Positions 34,193 through 43,037 are shown, numbered from the stretch's first letter. The stretch: DNA of 64,000 nucleotides from Actinomycetes bacterium (GCA_021798955.1 JAJZBK010000005.1:73059-137058); one strand, 5' to 3'. A program made the numbers and translations. Notes: generated by a model not told the origin, from the sequence alone.

Positions 34193-35403
34193 CGCCGCCC
34201 AGTCGGCGTAGCGAGAGCAGTCGAACCCCCGACGACTCGACGATCGACGGCCTGCTGGCCGCCAAGGAGATCGCCATCGCGTGTGGGCCCGGAGGGGTCG
34301 GCAAGACGACTACCGCGGCTGCGCTCGCCGTGATGGCCGCCGTCCGCCACGGCGGCAAGGTGCTCGTCCTCACCGTGGACCCGGCCCGCAGACTGGCCAA
34401 CGCCCTCGGTCTCGAGGGGCTCGGCAACGCCGAGCGCCGTGTCCCGCCCGAGGCGTTCCGGTCTGCCGGGGTCAAGCCGCGGGGTCAGCTGTGGGCAGCC
34501 ATGCTCGACACCAAGGAGAGCTGGGACGCCCTGATCCGGCGGCACGCACCCGACGCCGCCACGCGGGACCAGATCCTCGCCAACCCGCTCTATGCCAACA
34601 TCGCCGGGCGGTTCGTCCAGAGCCACGACTACATCGCCATGGAGCGGCTCTACGAGATCCACGCCGAGGGGGACTACGACCTCATCGTCGTCGACACGCC
34701 GCCGACCCGCAACGCCCTCGACTTCCTCGACGCCCCGCGGCGCATGGCCGACTTCTTCTCGTCGCGACTGCTGCGCTGGCTGATCGTCCCCTACCGGTCC
34801 CGCCTGGTCAACGTGGCGTCGCGTCCGTTCTACTCGATCGCCGACCGGATCCTCGGGACGCAGTTCCTCGCCGACATCGCAGAGTTCTTCATCCTCTTCC
34901 AGTCGATGTACGACGGGTTCGTCGCCCGGGCTGGCTCGGTGACCCGCCTGTTGTCGGACCGGCGGACCACCTTCGTGGTCGTGTCGACGCTCGAGACGGT
35001 GCCGCTGCGCGAGGCGGAGTTCTTCGCCGCCGAACTGACCAGGCGCAAGCTTCATCTCGGCGCCATCGTGCTCAACAAGGTGCTGCCCGACACGCTGCGC
35101 AGTGCCGAGGCCACGGCTGTCGCCGAGCGCCTACGGGACGCCAGCGCCGAGGTGGCCGAGGCGGTCGTGCCGGCGTTGTCGGCTGTGGATGCCGAGCTCG
35201 GCCGAGCCGACCAGGTGCAGCGCGTCCTCGCCGAGGTGGCCGAGAGCTTCCTCAACTTCCGGGTCGTGGCGGTCCGTGAGGCCGAGGCCCGATCGCACCT
35301 CGCCACCTCTCCGGACGTGTTGGCTACGGCGCCGTTCTTCGACACCGACATCTTCGACCTGTCCGGGCTCCTCCGGCTCGGTGGTGCCGTGTGGGGCGAG
35401 TGA
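34189..35403 (+). CDS. ArsA/Get3-like ATPase, second of a pair
   Basis: A 404-residue partner of the preceding ATPase. Walker A reads ACGPGGVGKTTTAAAL (about 32-47): the signature lysine of the deviant P-loop (first K of KGGxGK) is Pro, as often seen in this second paralogue. Switch motifs are LTVDPARRLANALG and IVVDTPPTRNALDFLD. A hydrophobic helical part (about 185-245: LLRWLIVPYRSRLVNV, AEFFILFQSMYDGF) resembles the client-binding helices of Get3. GTG 34189 overlaps the previous stop. The last bases of the gene are repeated downstream. Confidence 0.88.
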   Translation: MTPPSRRSESSRTPDDSTIDGLLAAKEIAIACGPGGVGKTTTAAALAVMAAVRHGGKVLVLTVDPARRLANALGLEGLGNAERRVPPEAFRSAGVKPRGQLWAAMLDTKESWDALIRRHAPDAATRDQILANPLYANIAGRFVQSHDYIAMERLYEIHAEGDYDLIVVDTPPTRNALDFLDAPRRMADFFSSRLLRWLIVPYRSRLVNVASRPFYSIADRILGTQFLADIAEFFILFQSMYDGFVARAGSVTRLLSDRRTTFVVVSTLETVPLREAEFFAAELTRRKLHLGAIVLNKVLPDTLRSAEATAVAERLRDASAEVAEAVVPALSAVDAELGRADQVQRVLAEVAESFLNFRVVAVREAEARSHLATSPDVLATAPFFDTDIFDLSGLLRLGGAVWGE

Positions 35404-35454
35404 GGCCCGACGTCACCGTGTGGTGCGACGTCACCGTGTGGGGCGAGTGAGGCC
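35389..35454. repeat. Duplicated gene tail after the second ArsA-like gene
   Basis: GTGTGGGGCGAGTGAGGCC occurs at 35389-35407, spanning the stop codon, and again at 35436-35454. A related shorter piece (GTGTGGTGCGACGTCACC) lies between. It is another stop-codon-spanning duplication. Confidence 0.8.
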
Positions 35455-35465
35455 TGACGCGCCGA

Positions 35466-35507
35466 CGCCCCGTTCCCGAGCGTGGGCAGAAACTCGGGAA
35501 CGGGGCG
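35466..35507. terminator. Bidirectional terminator hairpin
   Basis: A perfect 15-base stem (35466-35480 with 35493-35507) encloses a 12-base loop. It lies between two convergent genes, the ArsA-like pair (stop 35403) and the sigma-partner gene (stop 35579), and can serve both. Confidence 0.75.
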
Positions 35508-35578
35508 GGCGAAGACCGCCGGACGGGGTACCGGCCCGGAGCGAACGGGCTGGCGACGGCGCCCGGCGACGAATGCCG

Positions 35579-36511
35579 TCAGTGCGAGGCTGACGGGGCA
35601 GAACCGGGGGCGGAGCCGCTCCCGTCAGAGCTTGACGACGAGCCGGCTCCGGAGTGGTCGGTGGCCTGGGAGTGGTCGGTGGCCTGGGAGTGGTCGGTGG
35701 CCTGAGGAGGCTCGGTTGGCTGAGTGGCCTGGGAGTGGTCGGTGGCCTGGGAGTGCTCGGTGGCCTGGGGTGGCAGGGTGGTCTGAGGAGGTTCAGCTGG
35801 CTGGGTGGTCGTCGACGAGGTGCTGCTCGAGCTGGCGGTGGCCCCGGCGCACAGCGTCGCGACCGACTCGCCCTTGGCGGCGGCCGCGGCCGTGAGGTCG
35901 GAGAAGGCCGTCGAGCCGAGGTTCGGCTTCGAGGTCTCCGTGCCGCTTCGCGTCGAGGCGTCGTACGCCGTGCACAGCCCTGCGAGGTTGGAGGAGCTCA
36001 CGACCGAGGGTGCGGTCGTCGTGGAGGGCACCGTCGTCGTGGAGGACGGTGGAGCAGTGGTCGATCCTGCCCCGTGGCCGTGCGCGCTGTGGCCGGGGTC
36101 GGGGACCGACCAGCCGACGGACGCCAGCGAGTGCGCGGCAACGGTCTGCATGGGGCCGGGCAACGTCCCGGTCGCCGCGGCGGCGACGCCGCCGCCGAAG
36201 AGCACTGCCGCCGCGGCGGCGGCCGCCTTCACGGTCAAGAGCCGGGCAAGCATGGGCTTCCTCCTTGTCGGTGCCAGTGAGGTGCCCGGTTGTGTCCCGA
36301 CGGCGGCGGCGAACGCCCGGACGAGCTCTTCCTCCCCAGGGAGGGGGGAGCGCCCGACAGGCGTGGCGGCCTGACGGATGACCTCGTGGAGGGGGTGGAG
36401 CGAGCGAGGGAGGTCGCTCGCCGGCACCCGCCCGTCGAGGAGGGCGTCAGCCGTCCGTTCGTCGAGTGGTGACCAGTGCATCTCATCTCTGAGATCGCCC
36501 GAGGGGGTCAT
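35579..36511 (-). CDS. Single-pass membrane protein paired with a sigma factor (possible anti-sigma)
   Basis: The protein has 310 residues. A cytoplasmic N-terminal part of about 90 residues has LDERTADALLDGRVPASDLP, a pattern seen in sigma-linked membrane proteins. One membrane segment (VKAAAAAAAVLFGGGVAAAA, about 93-112) leads to an outer part rich in Ser/Thr/Pro and then a low-complexity tail, SQATDHSQATDHSQAT, from 18-base DNA repeats (35650-35770). ATG 36511 overlaps the sigma gene stop (ATGA). The position suggests anti-sigma function; no zinc motif is present, so this is inference. Confidence 0.75.
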   Translation of the reverse strand: MTPSGDLRDEMHWSPLDERTADALLDGRVPASDLPRSLHPLHEVIRQAATPVGRSPLPGEEELVRAFAAAVGTQPGTSLAPTRRKPMLARLLTVKAAAAAAAVLFGGGVAAAATGTLPGPMQTVAAHSLASVGWSVPDPGHSAHGHGAGSTTAPPSSTTTVPSTTTAPSVVSSSNLAGLCTAYDASTRSGTETSKPNLGSTAFSDLTAAAAAKGESVATLCAGATASSSSTSSTTTQPAEPPQTTLPPQATEHSQATDHSQATQPTEPPQATDHSQATDHSQATDHSGAGSSSSSDGSGSAPGSAPSASH

Positions 36512-37128
36512 GGTGTTACAGATTTCGAGGAGTTTCCACGGGTTGTGGCTCCGTTGTCGAGCAGGCGCTCTTCGAGCGACCGTAGGGCACGGTGCTGGGT
36601 GGTGCGCACCCATCCGGCGCTCCGTCCCACGACGGTGGCCACCTCCTCGGCGCTCAGGCCGCCCACCACGCGCAGGACGACGACTTCCGCGTGCTCTGGT
36701 GGGAGGCCCCGCAGGAGGAGGGTGAGGGCTTCCTCGGCTCCGAGCTCGTCGATCACGACTTCGGCCACGTCGGCGACGGCTTCCCCGTGGACGTCGGGCT
36801 CGAGCGACTCGATGCTGGGCCGCCGACCGACCGTCCGGTAGTGGTCGATCAGGCGGCGCCGGGCGATGGCGAACAGCCACGCCCGGAACTCGCGCGGCCC
36901 GCCCTTGAAGCCGATGAGCGACTTGGCGGTGGCCAGCCACGTCTCCGAGGCCAGGTCGTCGGCGACCTCCGGAGCGCGGTAGCGGAGGTAGCGGAGCAGC
37001 TGCGGCTGGAAGGCACGGAACAGGCAGGTGATGGCCCACGGGTCGGCCCGGCGGGCGGCCTCGATGGCCGTCTCGAGGTCGCTCGTGGCCTCTGGCCCGA
37101 GCGGGTCGACGGTCTCGTCGGGGTCCAC
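36508..37128 (-). CDS. ECF-type RNA polymerase sigma factor
   Basis: A 206-residue protein with sigma region 2 (PQLLRYLRYRAPEVADDLAS, ETWLATAKSLIGFKG, RAWLFAIARRRLIDHYR) and region 4 (LPPEHAEVVVLRVVGGLSAE, RSAGWVRTTQHRALRSLEER). It differs clearly from the SigK-like protein. GTG 37128 is the likely start; the frame is open to 37239 without a better site. It is coupled to a membrane protein that may be its anti-sigma factor, and divergent from a PHP phosphatase. No copy of the SigK-type promoter was noticed in front of it. Confidence 0.87.
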   Translation of the reverse strand: MDPDETVDPLGPEATSDLETAIEAARRADPWAITCLFRAFQPQLLRYLRYRAPEVADDLASETWLATAKSLIGFKGGPREFRAWLFAIARRRLIDHYRTVGRRPSIESLEPDVHGEAVADVAEVVIDELGAEEALTLLLRGLPPEHAEVVVLRVVGGLSAEEVATVVGRSAGWVRTTQHRALRSLEERLLDNGATTRGNSSKSVTP

Positions 37129-37303
37129 TCTCCCCAGTATCGACGATCGGACGGCACTGCTGAAGGGGCACCCCCGAGGAAGTCGGCAGTGCCGCTGTGC
37201 GGCCGGCGGTGGACCCTGCCGTACGATGTCCCGGTGCACCCGATCGCCGACCCGGCATCCGAGGACGCGCTGGTGCAGTCATCCCGCCGCCGGGAGCGAT
37301 GAG

Positions 37304-38185
37304 GTGCTCGACTACCACCTCCACCTGTGGCCGCACACCCAGCGTGCCACCGAGGCGACCCTCGACCAGGTGGCCGCCTACTGCGAACGGGCCGCGGCGG
37401 CCGGGGTGACGGAGCTCGCCGTGACCGAGCACCTCTTCCGGTTCACCCAGGCCCGCGACCGCCTGGGAGGGTTCTTCGACGACCTCCCCGGCGACGCCCT
37501 GCGTCCGGGCATGGTTGCCTACTGGGACCACCACGCCCAGGCTGACCTCGATGCCTACGTCGAGGTGGTCGAGGCGGCCAAGGCCGAGGGACTCCCCGTC
37601 GTCCTCGGCCTCGAGGTCGACTACTACCCGGGCCATATGGACGACGTGGTCGGCCTGCTGGCCGGCTACCCCTTCGACGTGCTCCTCGGTTCGGTGCACT
37701 GGCTCGGGACCTGGTGCTTCGACGTGCTCGAGGACCCTGCCGTGCTCGCCGAGTGGGAGGTCCGTCAGGTGGACGCCGTCTGGGACGAGTACGTCCGGGC
37801 CGTCGAGGAGCTGAGCGCGTCCGGCGCCTGCGACGTGCTCGCCCATCCCGACCTCGTCAAGGTGGCGGGCCGTCGTCCTCGTGTGCCCGACGAGCTCTAT
37901 GACCGCATCGCCGAGGCGGCGGCCACCGGAGGGTTGGCTGCAGAGGTGTCGTCGGCGGGCTGGCGCAAGCTGGTCAAGGAGGAGTACCCAGCGCCACCCT
38001 TGCTCGAGCGGCTGGTGGCCCGTGGCGTCCCGCTCACCACGGCATCCGACGCACACGGGCTGGTCGACGTGGCCGACCGCATCGGTGACCTCGAGGCCGT
38101 GCTCGCCGCCGCGGGGGTGACCGAGCTGCAGGCGTACCGCCACCGGCAGCCGCGCCGAGTGCCCCTCGGACGGGTGGAGGCCTGA
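37304..38185 (+). CDS. PHP-domain phosphoesterase (histidinol-phosphatase-like)
   Basis: This 293-residue protein has a complete PHP metal site: DYHLHLWPH (first His pair), TEHLFRF, GLEVDYYPG, SVHWLG, AHPDLVKV and the final ASDAHG. The layout matches HisK-type histidinol-phosphatases, but PHP proteins act on several phosphoesters, and there are no his genes here. GTG 37304 follows GGGAG at good spacing. It ends two bases before the start of the histidine kinase gene, so the two are co-transcribed. Confidence 0.85.
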   Translation: MLDYHLHLWPHTQRATEATLDQVAAYCERAAAAGVTELAVTEHLFRFTQARDRLGGFFDDLPGDALRPGMVAYWDHHAQADLDAYVEVVEAAKAEGLPVVLGLEVDYYPGHMDDVVGLLAGYPFDVLLGSVHWLGTWCFDVLEDPAVLAEWEVRQVDAVWDEYVRAVEELSASGACDVLAHPDLVKVAGRRPRVPDELYDRIAEAAATGGLAAEVSSAGWRKLVKEEYPAPPLLERLVARGVPLTTASDAHGLVDVADRIGDLEAVLAAAGVTELQAYRHRQPRRVPLGRVEA

Positions 38186-38187
38186 CG

Positions 38188-39753
38188 ATGGCCACACCGG
38201 CCGAGCTGGCTCTCGAGCGCACCGATCTCGACGACGCCCAGTTGGCCCACCTCCGCCGCCTGGTGGGGACGTGGGGGATCTTGGCCGACTTGTCCTTCTC
38301 CGACCTGGTGCTGCTGGCACCCATGTCGGCAACCGATCCCGAGCAGTCCTCCGGCGGGCCGGTGCTCGTGATCCTCGGCCAGATGCGACCGTCGAACAGT
38401 GCCACCGTCGTCCAGCACGACCTGGTGGGCCAGACGGTGGGTGCCGCCGACTGGCCCCTCGTCACCGCCACCTACCAGTCGGGCGACGTGTCGCGAGGCG
38501 AGCTCCAGCTCGAGCCGGAGGAGGAGCCCGTTCGGGTCCAGTGCATCCCGGTCCGGTTCGAGGGGACGGTCATCGCCGTGCTGGCCCGGCTCGCTGCCCA
38601 GGCCGGCCGGCGGCCTGGGCACCTCGAGCGGACCTACCGAGACGTCTTCGACCGGTTTGCCGTCATGCTGGCCGAGTCGGCCTTCCCGTTCCCGACCGAG
38701 GAGCTGGCCACCGAGGAGGCGCCACGGGTCGGCGACGGCCTCGTCCTGGTCGACGAGGAGGCCCGGGTGCGCTACGCGTCACCCAATGCCACCAACGCCC
38801 TGCACCGCATGGGGGTCTACTCGCAGCTCGAAGGCCACCGTCTGAACGACCTGGGTGTCGAGGAGTCGGCGATCGAGTGGGCACTGGCCTCGGCGCTGCC
38901 GGTCGTCGAGGAGGTCGAGCGGCGTCCGGACGTGATCGTCCTGCTCCACTGTGTCCCCATCCTTGCCCAAGGAGCGGTCACCGGCTGTCTGGTGCTGCTC
39001 CGGGACGTCACCGACGTACGTCGCCTCGACCGCTTGCTGCTGTCGAAGGACGCCGCCATCCGCGAGGTCCACCACCGGGTGAAGAACAATCTGCAGACGA
39101 TCTCCGCGCTGCTCCGCCTGCAGGCCCGGCGCCTGCCTCCCGGGGTGGGCCGTGTCGCGTTGTCGGAAGCCGAGCGCCGTGTCCGCTCGATCGCCGTGGT
39201 ACACGAGATCCTCTCGCGCGACCCGAGCGACCAGGTGCCGTTCGACGAGATCGTGGCCTCGCTGATCCGCATGGCCGAGGACTCGGTCGTCACGACCCGC
39301 CAGGTCAGCTTCACCGTCATCGGCGAGCTCGGCACCGTTCCCGCCGACATCGCCACGCCGCTGGCCGTGGTGCTGGCCGAGCTGCTCCAGAACGCCATCG
39401 AGCACGCCTTCATCGAGTTCACCGCCGACGACGAGGACGAGGCTTCGCTCGAGGGCGCCGGGCGGGCCGCCGTTGCGTCGGTGGGCCACATCGCCGTGCG
39501 GCTGTGTCACAACGAGGAGTCGCTCACCGTCGAGGTCGCCGACGACGGCGCCGGTCTGCCGGTCGGCTTCGATATCGACGCCACCTCGAGCCTCGGGCTG
39601 TCGATCGTACGCGACCTCGTACGGTCCCAGTTGGGCGGGACGATCGAGATGCGCAACGGTCGCCTGCAGGGCGACGAGGAGACCGGCGGCGGTCCGGGGA
39701 CCGTGGTGACCCTCGAGCTCCCTGGCCGCCACACGGGCAACGGCCGGTCCTGA
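38188..39753 (+). CDS. PdtaS-like sensor histidine kinase
   Basis: This 521-residue cytoplasmic kinase has an N-terminal GAF-like sensor (about 15-165), a PAS domain (about 180-285: VLVDEEARVRYASPNATNAL) and a HisKA_2 dimerisation part with the phospho-His in EVHHRVKNNLQTISALLRLQ (about 293-312). The HATPase domain follows: VVLAELLQNAIEHAF (N box), VADDGAGLP and SSLGLSIVRDLV. In M. tuberculosis PdtaS works with the antiterminator PdtaR; no pdtaR is in the window. An acidic insertion, TADDEDEASLEGAG, sits in the ATPase domain. Confidence 0.92.
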   Translation: MATPAELALERTDLDDAQLAHLRRLVGTWGILADLSFSDLVLLAPMSATDPEQSSGGPVLVILGQMRPSNSATVVQHDLVGQTVGAADWPLVTATYQSGDVSRGELQLEPEEEPVRVQCIPVRFEGTVIAVLARLAAQAGRRPGHLERTYRDVFDRFAVMLAESAFPFPTEELATEEAPRVGDGLVLVDEEARVRYASPNATNALHRMGVYSQLEGHRLNDLGVEESAIEWALASALPVVEEVERRPDVIVLLHCVPILAQGAVTGCLVLLRDVTDVRRLDRLLLSKDAAIREVHHRVKNNLQTISALLRLQARRLPPGVGRVALSEAERRVRSIAVVHEILSRDPSDQVPFDEIVASLIRMAEDSVVTTRQVSFTVIGELGTVPADIATPLAVVLAELLQNAIEHAFIEFTADDEDEASLEGAGRAAVASVGHIAVRLCHNEESLTVEVADDGAGLPVGFDIDATSSLGLSIVRDLVRSQLGGTIEMRNGRLQGDEETGGGPGTVVTLELPGRHTGNGRS

Positions 39754-39799
39754 CTGTCCTGGCCCTCGGTGCTCGGGGTCAGCAGGCCCGGCGCCAGTC

Positions 39800-39893
39800 G
39801 GCCGGGCCGGAGAAAGCCGGGCCGCAGCAGGGGACCTTCAGCCGGCCGGGCCTGAGAAAGCCGGGCCCGAGAAAGCCGGGCCGCAGCAGGGGA
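39800..39893. repeat. Degenerate GC-rich repeats between convergent genes
   Basis: The core GAGAAAGCCGGGCC occurs three times and GCCGCAGCAGGGGA twice, in two nested blocks of about 45 bases. They fill the gap between the PdtaS-like gene (stop 39753) and whiB1 (stop 39906). Confidence 0.8.
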
Positions 39894-39905
39894 GTGGTCG
39901 CAGCG

Positions 39906-40196
39906 TCAGGAAGCCCGGCGGCGGGCAGCCAGCCACGCCTTGCGCAGCTTGCGGCGCTCCTCTTCCGACGTGCCGCCCCACACCCCCGACTCTTGGTTGG
40001 TGACGAGGGCAAAGTCGAGACAGGGGTCCTGGGCGTCGCAACTACGACAGACCCGCTTGGCGGCGTCGATCTGGTCGACCGCCGGTCCGGTGGTGCCGAC
40101 CGGGAAGAACAGGTCCGGCTCGGTGTCCCGACAGGCGGCCAGCGCACGCCAGTCGCCTTCGTCCCACTCGACCGTGCGATTCCACACGAGGGCCAC
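39906..40196 (-). CDS. whiB1: WhiB-family iron-sulfur transcription factor, WhiB1-like
   Basis: This 96-residue protein has all four [4Fe-4S] cysteines: ACRDTEPDLFFPVG, then CRSCDAQDPCLDFAL (C-x2-C-x5-C). The G(V/I)WGG turn (SGVWGGTSEEERRKLRK) and a basic tail follow. LFFPVGTTGPA and the segments around the cluster most resemble WhiB1, which binds the primary sigma factor and reacts with nitric oxide. The start at GTG 40196 is set by GGAGGAG six bases upstream; an earlier GTG (40211) lies in that ribosome site. A perfect CRP-type site is 32 bases upstream, as at whiB1 of M. tuberculosis. Confidence 0.93.
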   Translation of the reverse strand: MALVWNRTVEWDEGDWRALAACRDTEPDLFFPVGTTGPAVDQIDAAKRVCRSCDAQDPCLDFALVTNQESGVWGGTSEEERRKLRKAWLAARRRAS

Positions 40197-40227
40197 GACA
40201 GTCTCCTCCACATCCAGGGACCCGGTT

Positions 40228-40243
40228 TGTGATTCCGTTCACA
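40228..40243. promoter_or_regulatory. CRP-type binding site upstream of whiB1
   Basis: TGTGA-TTCCGT-TCACA matches the CRP/Rv3676 consensus TGTGA-N6-TCACA at every fixed position. It lies 32-47 bases upstream of the whiB1 start. In M. tuberculosis whiB1 is controlled by the cAMP receptor protein Rv3676 through such a site. No crp gene is in the window. Confidence 0.75.
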
Positions 40244-40380
40244 TGGCTCGCCGCAGGCAGATGTCGGCGGCCGTTCGGGGTGCCCTTCTAGAGTAATGAC
40301 CGAACCGTCCGGCTGCAAGCACTTGTCGAGCCCCGTCCACCCGAGCGTCGGGGGGTGGACGACCCGGAGGAGGCCGCCCC

Positions 40381-41115
40381 ATGCCGTCCAGCACGCCGAC
40401 TGCCGACCCCGTCCTTGTCCCTGCCGTCCACGCTCACCGCGGCTGCCCGGACACGAGCCGTGGGATTGCCGAGAACACCACCGAGGCCTTCGCCCGCGCC
40501 CGCGAGCTCGGCGCCGACGGTGTCGAGCTCGACGTGCGACGGACTGCCGACGGTGCTCTGGCCGTCCATCACGACCCCGAGCTGCCCGGGCTCGGGCCGT
40601 TGTGCCAGCTGCGGGTCGCCGATCTGCCGGAGGCCGTCCCGTTGCTCGCCGACGCCCTGGCCGCGTGCGGCGACCTCGTGGTCAACGTCGAGATCAAGAA
40701 CCTGCCCACCGACGTCGACTTCGATCCCGACGAGCAGGTGGCCCGGCTGGTGGCCGACACCGTCGCCGACTGCCGCGACGAGGGGACGACGGTGGTCTCG
40801 TCGTTCTGGCTCCCGTCCCTCGACGCGGTGCGTCGTCGTCACCCGACCCTGGCGACGGGGCTCCTGCTGGCGTCGTGGGCCGACCCGTTGGCGGGCATCG
40901 AGCTTGCCGCCGACGCCGGGTGCCGGGCAGTCCACCTTCCGGTGGCCCTCGTGCGCTCCGACACGGTGGCGGCAGCCCACGGAGCGGGGCTGGCCGTGGC
41001 GGCGTGGACGGTCAACGACCCCGACGACCTCGACCGTATGCGCACGGTCGGGGTGGAGACCGTCATCACCGACCGGGTCGACCTCGCCGTCTTGTGGCGC
41101 GACGCGCCCCGCTGA
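40381..41115 (+). CDS. Glycerophosphodiester phosphodiesterase
   Basis: A 244-residue TIM-barrel enzyme without signal peptide. The GDPD motifs are in order: AHRGCPDTSRGIAENTTEAF, GADGVELDVRRTADGALAVH and HHDPELPG, then NVEIKN, SFWLPSLDAV and AAWTVNDPDDL. The family splits glycerophosphodiesters into glycerol-3-phosphate and an alcohol. Metal ligands (E, D, H of the first three motifs) are present. The ATG at 40381 is the first reasonable start; a leader of about 90 bases with no clear promoter precedes it. Confidence 0.92.
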   Translation: MPSSTPTADPVLVPAVHAHRGCPDTSRGIAENTTEAFARARELGADGVELDVRRTADGALAVHHDPELPGLGPLCQLRVADLPEAVPLLADALAACGDLVVNVEIKNLPTDVDFDPDEQVARLVADTVADCRDEGTTVVSSFWLPSLDAVRRRHPTLATGLLLASWADPLAGIELAADAGCRAVHLPVALVRSDTVAAAHGAGLAVAAWTVNDPDDLDRMRTVGVETVITDRVDLAVLWRDAPR

Positions 41116-41172
41116 CCAGGCAAAGTCCCCCGATTGGGCAGTCGAGGTGATTTTGTTCAACAATGCACGACC

Positions 41173-41952
41173 ATGAACGTCGTCGTCTGTGTCAAGCAGA
41201 TCCCCGACCCGGCCGCGCCGCCGGCGCTCGACCCGGGAACCCACAACCTCGTCCGTTCCGGCAAGCTGATCCTCGACGACTCCGATGCCTACGGAGTCGA
41301 GATGGCGCTCCAGCTGGTCGACGCCGCCGGCGGTGGTGAGGTGACCCTCGTGTCGATGGCCCCCAACGGCGAGACGTCCGGGCTTCGCACGGCGCTGGCC
41401 ATGGGCGCGGCCAAGGCCATCCTGGTGAGCGACGAGACCCTCGCCGGTTCCGATGCCCTGGGCACGGCGAAGGTGCTGGCCGCCGCCATCCGGCGTGCCG
41501 AGCCCGACCTCGTCATCGCTGCCACGGAGTCCACCGACGGCTACACGGGCACCACGCCGGTGCAGGTGGCCGAGCTCCTCGGCCTGCCCTCGGTGACCTT
41601 TGCCAAGAAGGTCGAGGTGGACGGGCAGACCGTGAAGGTCGAGCGCCAGACCGAGGCCGGCTACGACGAGGTGACGAGCCCGTTGCCCGCCGTGGTGACG
41701 GTGACGGCGGGCGTCGTCGAGCCGCGCTATCCCTCCTTCAAGGGGATCATGGCGGCGAAGTCGAAGCCGGTGGACACCCTTACGGCAGCCGACCTCGGGC
41801 TCGACGGCTCGCAGGTGGGCGTCGGCGGTGCCCGCCAGGAGATCGTCTCGGTGGTCGAGGCCGAGGCCCGCTCGGCCGGCGAGGTCGTCGTGGACGAGGG
41901 CGACGCCCACGAGCGCGTCATCCAGTTCCTCGAGCAGCTGAAGATCCTGTAG
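41173..41952 (+). CDS. etfB: Electron transfer flavoprotein beta subunit
   Basis: This 259-residue protein shows MNVVVCVKQIPDPAAPP, the VEMALQLVDAAGGGEVT helix, an ETF beta signature (VERQTEAGYDEVTSPLPAVV) and the AMP-binding ATESTDGYTGTTPVQVAELL. With EtfA it takes electrons from acyl-CoA dehydrogenases to the quinone pool. The start is ATG 41173. It lacks a clear ribosome site, and an AT-rich patch with GTTCAACAAT lies 9-18 bases upstream, so the transcript may be short-leadered. Confidence 0.95.
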   Translation: MNVVVCVKQIPDPAAPPALDPGTHNLVRSGKLILDDSDAYGVEMALQLVDAAGGGEVTLVSMAPNGETSGLRTALAMGAAKAILVSDETLAGSDALGTAKVLAAAIRRAEPDLVIAATESTDGYTGTTPVQVAELLGLPSVTFAKKVEVDGQTVKVERQTEAGYDEVTSPLPAVVTVTAGVVEPRYPSFKGIMAAKSKPVDTLTAADLGLDGSQVGVGGARQEIVSVVEAEARSAGEVVVDEGDAHERVIQFLEQLKIL

Positions 41953-42010
41953 GCACCTGGAGCCAACGGCGACCAGGTCCGGTAGCGAACCGAGAGGGAA
42001 CGAGCACACG

Positions 42011-42979
42011 ATGTCGATTGCAACCATCTGGGTGTTGGCGGAAGTCGCCGACGGCAAGCCCACCACCACCAGCCTCGAGCTCATCACGCAGGCCCGCGCT
42101 CTGGCCGGAACGGTCGAGGCGGTGGCCTGGGGACCGGCGACGGCGGAGATCGCCGGGGCGCTCGGGGAGTACGGCGCGACCACCGTCCGCGATATCGGCG
42201 ACATCGGGGACGCCCTGCCCGGGGTCCCGGTCGCCGCGGCCATCGCCGGGGCGGTCAGCGCCGGACAGGGTCCTGACGCGATCCTCTTCCCGGCTACCTA
42301 CGACGGCCGTGACATCGCCGGTCGGCTCTCGGCCAAGCTCGATCGCCCGGTGCTGACCAACGTGGTCGGCCTGAGCGACGACGGCGGGCTGGTCAGCCAG
42401 CACGCCATCTTCGGCGGCACCCAGGTGGTCACCGCCCGCTTCACGGGCGAAGGCCCGGGGATCTTCGTGGTCCGAGCCAAGTCGTTCGCGGCCGAGCCGT
42501 CGGGTGGAGCCGCGGCCGCTGTCGTCCCGCTGGCCGGCGGGGAGACGGGTGCGACGAACACGGCGACCGTGGTCGCCCGTCACGTCGAGGAGCGCTCGGG
42601 TCCCAAGCTCGACGAGGCGGACGTCGTCGTCTCGGGTGGTCGGGGACTGGGCGACAAGGACAGCTACGCCATGGTGGAGGAGCTGGCCAGCTTGCTGAAG
42701 GGTGCGCCGGGCGCCAGCCGCGCCATCGTGGATGCCGGCTGGGTGCCCTACGCCTATCAGGTCGGCCAGACCGGCAAGACCGTGAAGCCCACGGTGTACC
42801 TCGCCTGCGGGATCTCGGGAGCCACCCAGCACCTGGTCGGGATGAAGAACTCCAAGAACATCATCGCCATCAACAAGGACCAGGACGCGCCGATCTTCAC
42901 CGTCGCAGACCTGGGCATCGTGGGTGACGTGCACAAGGTCGTGCCGAAGCTGATCGAGGCACTCAAGGCCCGCGGCTGA
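42011..42979 (+). CDS. etfA: Electron transfer flavoprotein alpha subunit
   Basis: The 322-residue FAD-binding partner of EtfB. The C-terminal FAD domain has [78 protein letters not shown] and [14 protein letters not shown], all highly conserved. The N-terminal domain ([20 protein letters not shown]) is more variable, as usual. The gene follows etfB by 58 bases that include GAGAGGGAACGAGC upstream of ATG 42011. A terminator hairpin lies 11 bases after its stop. Confidence 0.96.
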   Translation: MSIATIWVLAEVADGKPTTTSLELITQARALAGTVEAVAWGPATAEIAGALGEYGATTVRDIGDIGDALPGVPVAAAIAGAVSAGQGPDAILFPATYDGRDIAGRLSAKLDRPVLTNVVGLSDDGGLVSQHAIFGGTQVVTARFTGEGPGIFVVRAKSFAAEPSGGAAAAVVPLAGGETGATNTATVVARHVEERSGPKLDEADVVVSGGRGLGDKDSYAMVEELASLLKGAPGASRAIVDAGWVPYAYQVGQTGKTVKPTVYLACGISGATQHLVGMKNSKNIIAINKDQDAPIFTVADLGIVGDVHKVVPKLIEALKARG

Positions 42980-42989
42980 CGTTCCGCAG

Positions 42990-43010
42990 CCCGGGCCGGT
43001 TCGGTCCGGG
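42990..43010. terminator. Terminator hairpin after etfA
   Basis: A 9-base stem (one G-T pair) with a 3-base loop lies 11 bases beyond the etfA stop codon and 28 bases before the stop of the convergent SCO1664-like gene. No U tract is present. Confidence 0.65.
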
Positions 43011-43037
43011 ATCGGTGGAGTGCCGAGGTTCAGATGA

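Noticed and set aside
35579..38332. 917-codon minus-strand open frame
   Set aside because: Only its last 310 codons form a plausible protein coupled to the sigma gene. The rest is antisense to the PHP gene and overlaps the sigma gene out of frame.
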